A stretch of DNA of 64,000 bases from an uncultured Flavobacteriales bacterium (GTDB taxonomy: Bacteria; Bacteroidota; Bacteroidia; Flavobacteriales_E; Vicingaceae), in assembly GCA_913056345.1 (NCBI GenBank), contig CAJXMH010000001.1, positions 1 through 64,000 of the forward strand, given 5' to 3'. Position 1 is the first letter of the stretch, and each line of letters begins with the position of its first letter. The notes under the pieces were generated by a model, which did not search any database, was not told the DNA's origin, and worked only from the letters and a program-made list of their open reading frames with translations. Below are positions 16,303 through 23,989 of this stretch, piece by piece. The position numbers and the translations under genes are program-made.

Positions 16303-17457
16303 ATGAAGTACAGCGCCATATTCCTTTTGTTTGCTTTGTTGTTTGGCAAGTTCACAAGCTTGCAAGCGCAGACGCAAGATGAGTTTTTTGGGAGTCTGAA
16401 TACGGTGGTGATCGATGCCGGACACGGAGGTAAAGATAAAGGCTGTTTGGGGGCGAGTAGTTTTGAAAAAGATATTGCTTTATCCATTGCTTTGAAGCTG
16501 GGCACTTACCTTGAGGAAAAATTTGAAAACCTTAATGTGATCTACACCAGAAAGACCGATGTTTTTCTTGAGCTTGATGAAAGGGCAAAAATTGCCAATC
16601 AAAATCAAGCCGATCTTTTTATCTGTATTCACGCTAATGCAGCTAGTCCCTCTGCTTTCGGTACTGAAACTTTTGTAATGGGTAATGCTAAAACAGATGC
16701 TAACCTCAAGGCAGCGCAGAGAGAGAATGCCGCAATCTTGTTAGAAGATAATTATGAGGAACGTTATGAGAACTTTGACCCCAATTCACCGGAGTCTTAC
16801 ATTGCGATGACCATCATGCAATCTGCTTTTCAAGGGCAGAGTATACATTTTGCTGAATTGGTTCAAGGGCAATTTAGAGAACGTGTTGGTAGAAGGGATC
16901 GAGGTGTGAAAATGGCTCCATTTTGGGTTTTGCATCAAACAACCATGCCTTCAGTCTTAATCGAAACAGGTTTCTTAACCAATAAAAATGAAGAGAAGTT
17001 TTTAATGTCTGAAATTGGCCAAGATTACATGGCTTCGGCTATCTATAGAGCTTTTAGACAGTACAAGGAAGAAATTGAAGCCAAATCACAAGCCTTTATT
17101 GAGGATGAGAAAGAGGAGGCTGTTGAGGAAGAGTCAGCAAGTTCGGCTCCGAATATAAATCGCAAGACCCAAAGAGTAAAAAAGGAAGGACTGGTATTTA
17201 AAGTTCAATTAGCTACTACTACCCAGAAGGTAGACCCTGACCCTAATAATTTTAAAGGGTTGCAAGGGGTGTCTTATTACGAGGCAGGAGGCTTGTATCG
17301 CTACACTTACGGAGAGGTGCCTAGCTGGTTAGATGCTTCTAAGCTTCAAGCAGAGGCAGTTGAACACGGTTTTAAGGATGCTTTTGTGATTGCTTTTTTT
17401 GAGGGTAAAAGAATAGCAGTTGGGGAAGCCGTTAAACTTTTAAAGCAAGAGAATTAG
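16303..17457 (+). CDS. N-acetylmuramoyl-L-alanine amidase (Amidase_3) with C-terminal SPOR-like region
   Basis: Zinc amidase cutting the peptide stem from peptidoglycan. The start at 16303 gives a clean signal peptide (IFLLFALLFGKFTSLQAQ); the reading frame extends upstream but over the lptD promoter. The catalytic domain has VVIDAGHGGKDKG with the zinc His, the second zinc ligand in DLFICIHANA, and the catalytic Glu in SVLIETGFLTN. An acidic linker then leads to a C-terminal region (KVQLATTTQKVDPDP ... DAFVIAFFEGKRI) that looks like a SPOR peptidoglycan-binding domain. It heads a run with the MCE gene 14 bp downstream. Confidence 0.88.
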   Translation: MKYSAIFLLFALLFGKFTSLQAQTQDEFFGSLNTVVIDAGHGGKDKGCLGASSFEKDIALSIALKLGTYLEEKFENLNVIYTRKTDVFLELDERAKIANQNQADLFICIHANAASPSAFGTETFVMGNAKTDANLKAAQRENAAILLEDNYEERYENFDPNSPESYIAMTIMQSAFQGQSIHFAELVQGQFRERVGRRDRGVKMAPFWVLHQTTMPSVLIETGFLTNKNEEKFLMSEIGQDYMASAIYRAFRQYKEEIEAKSQAFIEDEKEEAVEEESASSAPNINRKTQRVKKEGLVFKVQLATTTQKVDPDPNNFKGLQGVSYYEAGGLYRYTYGEVPSWLDASKLQAEAVEHGFKDAFVIAFFEGKRIAVGEAVKLLKQEN

Positions 17458-17471
17458 TTAATTTAGCGACA

Positions 17472-18455
17472 ATGAAAATTCGCAAGGAAGTAAAAATTGG
17501 TTTCATAGTTCTGCTCACGATCGGATTAGGAATTTGGGGAGCTCAATATTTAAAAGGAACCAATCTATTTGATGATAATCGAAGATTTTACGCGATCTAT
17601 GATCATGTTGATGGCTTGTCTGCTTCAAACCCAGTAGTGATAAATGGGTATAAAGTTGGGCAGGTAGAAAGCATTAATTTCTTGCAAGATTTTTCAGGTA
17701 AATTGATTGTGAAGTTCACGGTAACGGAGAAGAACTTTAGATTGCCTGTTGATACAAAAGCAAAGATTATTAGCTCTGATTTGTTAGGTTCTAAGTCGAT
17801 CGATCTAAATTTAGGAACTTCCGAAGAGGAGTTACAAAACCTAGATACCCTAGAGTCTTCGATTGAAGCCTCCTTAACAGAGGCCGTTAACCAGCAAATC
17901 GCTCCCTTAAAACGCAAGGCAGAAGAACTGATCAGTACGGTGGATTCAGCCATTATCGTGGTTCAGTCCATATTCAACAAACAGGCTAGAGGAGACATTG
18001 GAGCAAGTTTTACCAGCATTCGAAACTCTTTAGAAGCATTCGAGAAAACCATGAACCGAGTTGATGGTTTAGTAGAGCAAGAGCAAGAGCATATTGCAGC
18101 GATCTTTCAAAATGTTGAATCCATTACCAAGAACCTTTCCCGAAACAATGAGCGCCTTACCCAGTCATTGGAAAACATTGAAGCAATTACAGATTCTTTG
18201 GCGGGAGCTAACTTAAAGCAAACAGTGAACAATGCATCTTATGCTATGGAAGAGGTTGCGGAGGTGATGGAAAAGATAAACCAAGGACAAGGTTCGTTGG
18301 GGCAATTGATCAACAACGATACCTTGTATACAAATTTAGAGGCGGCAGCCAACGATCTTGATCAGCTGTTGCTTGACATGAGGTTGAATCCTGAGCGTTA
18401 TGTTCACTTTTCTATCTTTGGTAGGAAAAAGAAAGATCCGGCAAAAAAGGATTAG
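17472..18455 (+). CDS. MlaD/MCE-family protein
   Basis: Periplasmic, inner-membrane-anchored lipid-transport subunit of Mla-type systems. The 327-residue protein has one N-terminal membrane segment (VKIGFIVLLTIGLGIWGAQYL, about 5-25), then the MCE domain with the signature DGLSASNPVVINGYKVGQVESI (about 47-68) and FTVTEKNFRLPVDTKAKI. The C-terminal half is a long helical region, as in MCE proteins that form tunnels. The ABC permease and ATPase partners are not in this window. Confidence 0.88.
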   Translation: MKIRKEVKIGFIVLLTIGLGIWGAQYLKGTNLFDDNRRFYAIYDHVDGLSASNPVVINGYKVGQVESINFLQDFSGKLIVKFTVTEKNFRLPVDTKAKIISSDLLGSKSIDLNLGTSEEELQNLDTLESSIEASLTEAVNQQIAPLKRKAEELISTVDSAIIVVQSIFNKQARGDIGASFTSIRNSLEAFEKTMNRVDGLVEQEQEHIAAIFQNVESITKNLSRNNERLTQSLENIEAITDSLAGANLKQTVNNASYAMEEVAEVMEKINQGQGSLGQLINNDTLYTNLEAAANDLDQLLLDMRLNPERYVHFSIFGRKKKDPAKKD

Positions 18456-18475
18456 GCTTCAAAAACTGATAAACT

Positions 18476-19798
18476 ATGGGATTGGCAAACATCATTTTCA
18501 TTATAGCCTTAGCAGCAGCCATTTTTTGGTTTGCTAAGAACACTAAAACCATTAAACGAAACATCAATTTAGGTCGTGACATTGACTTAAGCGATCGTGC
18601 TCCTGAGCGTTGGAAGAAGATGAGCCTTATTGCACTTGGGCAATCAAAAATGGTTCGTAAGCCAATTTCAGGCATCATGCACTTGATGGTTTACGTTGGT
18701 TTTGTGATCATCAACATTGAAGTGCTTGAAATATTGATCGATGGAGTTTTTGGTACACACCGCATATTTGCTGATCCGCTAGGTCCGGTTTATGATGTTT
18801 TGATCGCTTCTTTTGAAATTCTTGCCTTTTTAGTGCTTTTCGCATGTGTGATCTTTTTGATTCGAAGAAATGTATTGAACATCAAGCGCTTTGGCTTTAG
18901 AGAGATGGTAGGTTGGCCTAAAACCGATGCCAATATTATATTAGTAGTTGAAGTTCTTTTGATGTTAGCCTTCCTAAGCATGAACGGTGCTGATTATGCT
19001 TTACAACAGAGAGGTGCAGAACATTACATTCAAGCAGGCTCTTATCCGATCAGTGGAATCTTTGCTGACTCTTTCGCTTCTCTTTCAACAAGTAGCTTAA
19101 TAGCTTTAGAAAGGGGAATGTGGTGGTTTCACATCATTGGAATACTCTTGTTCTTGAATTATTTACCTTACTCAAAGCACTTCCATATTATTTTATCTTT
19201 TCCCAATGTATTCTATTCCAAATTAGATCCTAAAGGAAAGTTTACGAATATGGAAGCTGTGACTAAAGAAGTTAAAATGATGTTTGATCCAGAGGCGGAT
19301 CCTTATGCCGCTCCGGTAGAGCCTGAAGGTCCGGTTGAGCGTTTTGGAGCTAAAGATGTAAAAGACCTAAATTGGAAACAATTAATGGATGCATACTCTT
19401 GCACAGAATGTGGACGATGCACCCAGCAATGTCCGGCAGCACAGACCGGCAAATTACTTTCGCCACGAAAGATCATGATGGATACCCGAGATCGACTTGA
19501 GGAAGTTGGTAAAAACATTGATAAACATGGCAAAGACCATGAGGATGGAAAGGCTCTATTAGGAGATTATATTCAGGAAGAAGAGTTATGGGCTTGCACC
19601 ACTTGCAATGCTTGTGTAGAAGCTTGTCCTGTAAGTATTGATCCACTCTCTATCATTATGGATATGAGAAGGTCTTTAATTATGGAAGAGTCGAAAGCCC
19701 CGCAAGAGTTAACGGCTATGTTAACCAATGTTGAAAATAATGGTGCACCTTGGCAATTTGCCCAAACAGACAGAGCGAATTGGGTAAATGAAGGCTAA
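18476..19798 (+). CDS. Membrane 4Fe-4S protein, heterodisulfide-reductase-like
   Basis: Probable quinone-linked electron-transfer subunit. The 440-residue protein has a membrane half (about residues 1-240, five to six segments, with HLMVYVGFVIINIEVLE and MWWFHIIGILLFLNYLPYSKHFH; conserved His suggest heme b) and a cytosolic ferredoxin half with two CxxCxxCxxxCP motifs, at about 309 (CTECGRCTQQCP) and 373 (CTTCNACVEACP). Together with the CCG-domain gene 49 bp downstream it resembles a split HdrD/GlcF-type reductase. The electron donor cannot be inferred. Confidence 0.85.
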   Translation: MGLANIIFIIALAAAIFWFAKNTKTIKRNINLGRDIDLSDRAPERWKKMSLIALGQSKMVRKPISGIMHLMVYVGFVIINIEVLEILIDGVFGTHRIFADPLGPVYDVLIASFEILAFLVLFACVIFLIRRNVLNIKRFGFREMVGWPKTDANIILVVEVLLMLAFLSMNGADYALQQRGAEHYIQAGSYPISGIFADSFASLSTSSLIALERGMWWFHIIGILLFLNYLPYSKHFHIILSFPNVFYSKLDPKGKFTNMEAVTKEVKMMFDPEADPYAAPVEPEGPVERFGAKDVKDLNWKQLMDAYSCTECGRCTQQCPAAQTGKLLSPRKIMMDTRDRLEEVGKNIDKHGKDHEDGKALLGDYIQEEELWACTTCNACVEACPVSIDPLSIIMDMRRSLIMEESKAPQELTAMLTNVENNGAPWQFAQTDRANWVNEG

Positions 19799-19847
19799 AA
19801 GCCAATTGCCAGAGTGTTATTACAATAAAGCATAAAATAAAAGTACT

Positions 19848-20645
19848 ATGAGTGAAGCAGCAGGAATTAAGGTCAATACTATGGCCGATCTTATGGCTAA
19901 AGGCGAAAAGCCTGAAGTGTTGTTTTGGGTTGGTTGTGCAGGTAGTTTTGATGATCGAGCCAAACGCACGACTAGGGCTTTTGTAAAGATATTGAATGAA
20001 GTGGGTACCAACTTCGCTATTTTGGGTACCGAAGAGAGTTGCACAGGTGATCCTGCTAAAAGAGCAGGAAATGAATTCCTATTCCAAATGCAGGCCATGA
20101 CCAATATTCAAGTTTTGAATGGTTATGAAGTGAAGAAAATCGTTACTACTTGTCCGCACTGCTTTAATACATTAAAAAACGAGTATCCTGCTTTGGGCGG
20201 AGAATATGAAGTGATGCATCACTCCCAATTTTTACAGAGCTTGATCAACGAAGGTAAATTGAAAGTAGAAGGAGGAAGCTTCAAAGGAAAGAAGATTACT
20301 TTCCATGATCCTTGCTACTTAGGTCGCGCTAATGAAGAATATGAGGCACCAAGGACTTTGATCGAGCAGATGGACGCGGACTTGGTTGAAATGAAACGCT
20401 GTCGCTCAAAAGGGCTTTGTTGTGGTGCAGGAGGAGCTCAAATGTTTAAAGAAGCCGAACCGGGAACCCATGAGGTTAACATGGAGCGCATGGAAGATGT
20501 TGAGGAAGCCAAACCTGATGTAGTGGCTGTAGGCTGTCCTTTTTGCATGACTATGATGACAGATGGCGTGAAAACCAAAGAAAAAGAAGATTCCATTAAA
20601 GTATACGACCTTGCTGAGCTGATTGCTGAGGGTAAAGGCCTCTAA
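19848..20645 (+). CDS. CCG-domain (cysteine-rich) Fe-S protein, heterodisulfide-reductase subunit-like
   Basis: Partner of the preceding membrane Fe-S protein. The 265 residues carry two CCG domains: the first with CTGDPAKRAGNE and TTCPHCFNTLKNEYP, the second with HDPCYLGRANEEYE, KGLCCGAGGAQMF and VGCPFCMTMM. Such domains bind non-cubane [4Fe-4S] clusters in heterodisulfide reductases and appear in GlpC, GlcF and LutA. Its stop codon overlaps that of the convergent YciI-like gene by 4 bp. Confidence 0.87.
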   Translation: MSEAAGIKVNTMADLMAKGEKPEVLFWVGCAGSFDDRAKRTTRAFVKILNEVGTNFAILGTEESCTGDPAKRAGNEFLFQMQAMTNIQVLNGYEVKKIVTTCPHCFNTLKNEYPALGGEYEVMHHSQFLQSLINEGKLKVEGGSFKGKKITFHDPCYLGRANEEYEAPRTLIEQMDADLVEMKRCRSKGLCCGAGGAQMFKEAEPGTHEVNMERMEDVEEAKPDVVAVGCPFCMTMMTDGVKTKEKEDSIKVYDLAELIAEGKGL

Positions 20646-21106
20646 ATACTGATCTTAGCGATGCTTTCATGGATTTCATTGACTTCCATCAAGGCAGCAG
20701 AACCGTACCATAATCTGAGGTCCATTACCAAGGATTCACTTTGAATAGCAGGATCAGTTTCAACCAAAGAAGCCGCCTCTTGCAAATTGTCGGTGTTAAA
20801 GATGTAAATACCGCGCAGGCTATCTCTTCCCATAAATGGTCCGGCAACCACTAGCATGCCCGCTTCAGCTAATCGATTAATATTATCTAAATGGCCGCGC
20901 TGAAGACGTGCCGCCGTGGCAGAGTCTTGTGGTCTTTTGGGTCCAACCTTTAGAAAGGCCATCACATAGGTTTTCATACCGTAATCATCCGCACCATAAC
21001 GTTCAGCTTTCTCTTCATCGTAAGTATTCACCTCAGCATTTTGAGAAATGTTTTCACAAGCGGATAAAACCAAGAGAGCAAAAGCGCTCAAAAATAAATT
21101 TTTCAT
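20642..21106 (-). CDS. YCII-domain lipoprotein
   Basis: The 154-residue protein has a lipoprotein signal (FALLVLSACENI, Cys17) and a YciI-like ferredoxin-fold domain from about residue 45 (TYVMAFLKVGPKRPQD, RGHLDNINRLAEAGMLVVAGPF with the conserved His, and LVETDPAIQSESLVMDLRLWYG). YciI-type domains are small dimeric proteins with uncertain chemistry; an exported lipid-anchored version would act at the envelope. Transcribed convergently with the Fe-S gene. Confidence 0.8.
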   Translation of the reverse strand: MKNLFLSAFALLVLSACENISQNAEVNTYDEEKAERYGADDYGMKTYVMAFLKVGPKRPQDSATAARLQRGHLDNINRLAEAGMLVVAGPFMGRDSLRGIYIFNTDNLQEAASLVETDPAIQSESLVMDLRLWYGSAALMEVNEIHESIAKISI

Positions 21107-21187
21107 GAAAGATCAAGAATTAGAATAAGATGTAAAAATAAGCCAATAGAGCCGCTCTCAATGCTTACTTTTGACAAAAGTCATTTT

Positions 21188-21667
21188 ATGAATTACCAGG
21201 AGTTAGCAGACCATAGCAGAGTGTGGATCTATCAATCATCACGCGCACTTAGCGATAAAGAAGTAAAAGAAATAAAAGAGTACGGTAGAAACTTTATTAA
21301 AAATTGGGCAGCTCATGGAAAAGAACTAAATGCTGCTTTTGAAGTTTTTTACAACCGCTTTATTGTCTTATTTGCCGATGAAAGTCAAGTTAAAGCCTCA
21401 GGTTGCTCCATTGATGCTTCAGTCCACTTTATCAAGGATATTCAAAATGCCTATCAACTAGACCTATTTGACCGTTTAAACATTACTTATAAGGTCAATG
21501 GAAAGATTGATGCATTAAGAATGAACGATTTTCAAACTGCTCTATCTAAAGGGCAGCTAACAGAACATACCATCGTTTTCAATAACCTAGTAGAAACAAA
21601 AGGGGCGTTTGATGCCGGCTGGGAAGTGCCAATTAAAGATAGTTGGCATGCGCGGATGTTGGCTTAG
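21188..21667 (+). CDS. Conserved Bacteroidota protein of unknown function
   Basis: The start at 21188 (MNYQELADHSRVWIYQSSR) is preferred over an upstream in-frame ATG at 21161 because homologues I recall begin here. The 160-residue product has SRVWIYQSSRALSD and FEVFYNRFIVLFADES and is soluble. Databases often label such proteins 'ABC transporter ATPase', but no Walker A, Walker B or signature motif is present, so that name should not be used. Confidence 0.72.
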   Translation: MNYQELADHSRVWIYQSSRALSDKEVKEIKEYGRNFIKNWAAHGKELNAAFEVFYNRFIVLFADESQVKASGCSIDASVHFIKDIQNAYQLDLFDRLNITYKVNGKIDALRMNDFQTALSKGQLTEHTIVFNNLVETKGAFDAGWEVPIKDSWHARMLA

Positions 21668-22009
21668 GTCTATGTCAAAAGCTGAAAGTCGAGAGCTTAA
21701 AGCATAAAGTTGAAGAGTAGAAAAGAAGAAAAGTGGAAGAGAGGAAAAGGGGAACAGTATTAGAGAAGAAAGCTTAGCGATAATTTGCGTGATCTGTGGG
21801 TTATAAATGCTAAAAGCTAAAAGCCTAAAGCGAAGAGCTACTAGCTTGTAGCTTAAATCACTTTTTGACTTTGAGAGCTTGGAGTCTTCTTTGTGTTCTT
21901 TGCGGTTAGAGTGGGAGTTAAAAAGTAGAAAAGTTAAAGAGAGGAAAAGGGGAACAGTTAAAAAGTAGTAAAGTGGAAATGCTTAATCGGGATAGTGACT
22001 TTCTAGTTT
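21668..22009. other. Repeat-rich noncoding region
   Basis: No gene. Purine-rich decayed repeats: a 22-bp direct repeat (core GAGGAAAAGGGGAACAGT) occurs at 21737-21758 and 21937-21958, exactly 200 bp apart. Around them are several GCTAAAAGC/AGAGCTTAAAGC-like motifs and CTTTGTGTTCTTTGCGGTTA-type pieces of the kind scattered between Bacteroidota genes. It looks like degraded intergenic repeats, not a CRISPR array. Confidence 0.45.
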
Positions 22010-22050
22010 TTAAATACGAACACCGATCACACAAACATCGTTTACACAAG
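22010..22050 (-). pseudogene. Remnant of a SpoIIE phosphatase C-terminus
   Basis: Translated on the minus strand this short stretch ends in DVCVIGVRI followed by a stop codon at 22010-22012, close to the DDVCVIGICI end of the phosphatase at 23886. Nothing else of the gene survives. A similar tail ends at 23723. Confidence 0.4.
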
Positions 22051-22091
22051 CATACGCTGAGCTTGTCTAAGTGCTCAGGGCAGGCTGACTC

Positions 22092-22264
22092 CTTTGCTTC
22101 ATAGTCTAACGCCTATAACATTTCGACTTCGCTCAATGTAAACTGCTCCATAGGAATTTGCTATATGCAAATCCCTATCACGCAAACATCATCAATCTGC
22201 TCAAGGCCTTTTTTCCATTCTTCAAAAGTTTTATCAATCTCTCTTCTTTGTGCTTCCATATCGA
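22092..22264 (-). repeat. 173-bp direct repeat, left copy
   Basis: Identical by eye to 23817-23989 (offset 1725 bp); weaker similarity continues on both sides, to about 22010 on the left and 22330 on the right. It covers the last coding bases of the phosphatase and about 70 bp of noncoding DNA after its stop. The ATPase gene 22388-23602 lies between the copies. Confidence 0.85.
22118..22139. repeat. Short palindromic element with complementary flanks
   Basis: On the minus strand the core TGAGCGAAGTCGAA is bordered by ACAT and ATGT, which are complementary. An identical copy lies at 23843-23864 inside the larger repeat, and a variant with GCAC/GTGC borders is at 24637-24658. Confidence 0.6.
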
Positions 22265-22349
22265 TCTCTTGAATGCTTAGGAGCAAGCGTTTAAAGTTTA
22301 ACGACTTGAACTTTCTTACCTTGTTCCACCAGTACCATACAACTCTCAA
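22161..22349 (-). pseudogene. Truncated SpoIIE phosphatase 3' end
   Basis: An open frame of 62 codons whose last 50 residues (from KFKSLNFKRLLLSIQE to the end) match the C-terminus of the full phosphatase at 23886-26045 with one substitution (I for L). The upstream catalytic domain is absent and the N-terminal dozen residues (MRVVWYWWNKVR) are unrelated, so this is a gene fragment left by duplication, not a functional protein. Confidence 0.75.
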
Positions 22350-22387
22350 ATTCTTTAATTAGAATCGATTTAAAAGATTAATTAAGA

Positions 22388-23602
22388 TCACTTGAGAATA
22401 TTAGATAACCAATTACTAGCCGATATTAAATGAATCACCTTGTTTCCTTTTACGATTTTGTCGTTTTGGTTTAAGGTAATAATATGCCCCTCCGTTTTGC
22501 TAAAAAAAGCTAAAGCTTTTTCTAGACCGTTGACTTCTCTGTTTAGATTGTCTGGGTTTATCTCGGTACATACTTGTAAAATATGTTTAATTTCTTTGCC
22601 TTCTTTTACAATAAAATCACACTCTCCTTGCTCCCTAAAGTAATAGATGTCTTTATACATTCTTCTCAATTCAAGAAAGATTGCATTTTCAAATAAGCGA
22701 CCCAGATCATCGGTAAAACTGAGGGAGTTTGCTTGTGCAAAACCGGTATCTATGGTATAAACCTTTTTAGGATTAATGGCAACACTTTTTAAAGACCAAC
22801 TAAACCGGGGAACTGAAAATAATAGGTATGCATCTTCTAACCACTGGACATAGTTTGCAACAGAATTGGCAGAACCAACACCAAAAGCTTTTTTTATGCT
22901 GTTTAGTGAGTACTCCTTGGCAGAGTTTGAAATTAGAAACAAGGCAATTTCAACCATTAAGTTCGCATTTCTTATGCCATACCTTACGATTATATCTCGA
23001 TAAATTATATCCTTAAACAGTTGTTGTAGATATTCTTTCTGTCTGTTTTTTAAATAATCTGGAAAACCTCCGTCGTTTAAGTATTTTTTAAATGAATTTG
23101 AATTATGTCCTACTTTTAAAAAACGACAATACTCTGAAAACGAGAAAGGAAATAATTCAATTTGAATGTTTCTACCTGTTAATTTTGTGCCTAACTCTTT
23201 ACTTAAAAGCGAGGCATTTGAGCCAGTAATGCATATTGTTTTATTTTGTTCATGAAGTTCTCTGATAAAAACCTCCCAATTAGCTACATTCTGAATTTCG
23301 TCGAAAAAATAAGAGTCAGTGTTTTCTCCGAAAATGGCATTTAATTTAGAAAAATCAGATAATTCAAACCCAAAAATTCTAGAGTCTTCAAAATTAAACC
23401 AAACCGATTTTTCTTCTTGCTTTGCGGCCAATTGGTTCATGAGCGTACTTTTCCCGCATCTTCTTATTCCTGTTATGATAAGTATGAGTTCGGAAGATAG
23501 TTGGGCCTTTTCGATTTGGTCACGTTCAAGTCCAAACTTTTTCTTTTTCCAATTCTTTTGTTGGACTTCATAGGATTTCTCTAACTCAGTTTTTAATACC
23601 AT
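22388..23602 (-). CDS. AAA ATPase with DUF4143 domain
   Basis: P-loop ATPase of the AAA_14/DUF4143 group, widespread in bacteria and archaea with no settled role. In 404 residues Walker A is GIRRCGKST (45-53), Walker B ends in FFDEIQNV (D101, E102), and ITGSNASLLSKELGT matches the sensor region. The C-terminal half (LGRLFENAIFLELRR, FREQGECDFIVKEGKE) is the DUF4143 domain, with a nuclease-like E...D-F-I/V-V pattern. The gene sits between two direct repeats and its AT content is higher than that of flanking genes, so it may be a later arrival. Start at 23602 is the first ATG. Confidence 0.85.
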   Translation of the reverse strand: MVLKTELEKSYEVQQKNWKKKKFGLERDQIEKAQLSSELILIITGIRRCGKSTLMNQLAAKQEEKSVWFNFEDSRIFGFELSDFSKLNAIFGENTDSYFFDEIQNVANWEVFIRELHEQNKTICITGSNASLLSKELGTKLTGRNIQIELFPFSFSEYCRFLKVGHNSNSFKKYLNDGGFPDYLKNRQKEYLQQLFKDIIYRDIIVRYGIRNANLMVEIALFLISNSAKEYSLNSIKKAFGVGSANSVANYVQWLEDAYLLFSVPRFSWSLKSVAINPKKVYTIDTGFAQANSLSFTDDLGRLFENAIFLELRRMYKDIYYFREQGECDFIVKEGKEIKHILQVCTEINPDNLNREVNGLEKALAFFSKTEGHIITLNQNDKIVKGNKVIHLISASNWLSNILK

Positions 23603-23722
23603 AAACCAAAAGTATTTTATATATTACTAAAATACAAATATGTATACTACTAAAATATACTAATGCGTATTAATAAAATTCAAAATCGGGTTTGTTTAGT
23701 CAAAGTATAGAAATTGTATTTC

Positions 23723-23752
23723 CTAAATATGCACCCCAATCACGCCATTACT
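23723..23752 (-). pseudogene. Second remnant of a SpoIIE phosphatase C-terminus
   Basis: On the minus strand it reads NGVIGVHI then stop (23723-23725), matching the tail pattern of the phosphatase. It occupies the position in the right repeat that 22010-22050 occupies in the left one, extending the duplicated unit to about 320 bp. Confidence 0.35.
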
Positions 23753-23816
23753 TCGGCTAATGCTTGCATTGAGCCTTAGCCAAAATACTCAGTACAGGCT
23801 AAAAACTCAGGTTTAA

Positions 23817-23989
23817 CTTTGCTTCATAGTCTAACGCCTATAACATTTCGACTTCGCTCAATGTAAACTGCTCCATAGGAATTTGCTATATGCAAATCCC
23901 TATCACGCAAACATCATCAATCTGCTCAAGGCCTTTTTTCCATTCTTCAAAAGTTTTATCAATCTCTCTTCTTTGTGCTTCCATATCGA
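23817..23989 (-). repeat. 173-bp direct repeat, right copy
   Basis: Identical by eye to 22092-22264. It includes the last 35 codons of the full phosphatase gene and its downstream noncoding sequence, with the palindromic element at 23843-23864. Confidence 0.85.

Noticed and set aside
21188-21667. ABC transporter ATPase
   Set aside because: A common database label, but there are no Walker or signature motifs.
21668-22009. CRISPR-like array
   Set aside because: Only two repeats 200 bp apart, no regular spacers and no cas genes.
22388-23602. Transposase or integrase between the direct repeats
   Set aside because: Motifs are those of an AAA ATPase with DUF4143; no DDE or tyrosine-recombinase residues are seen.
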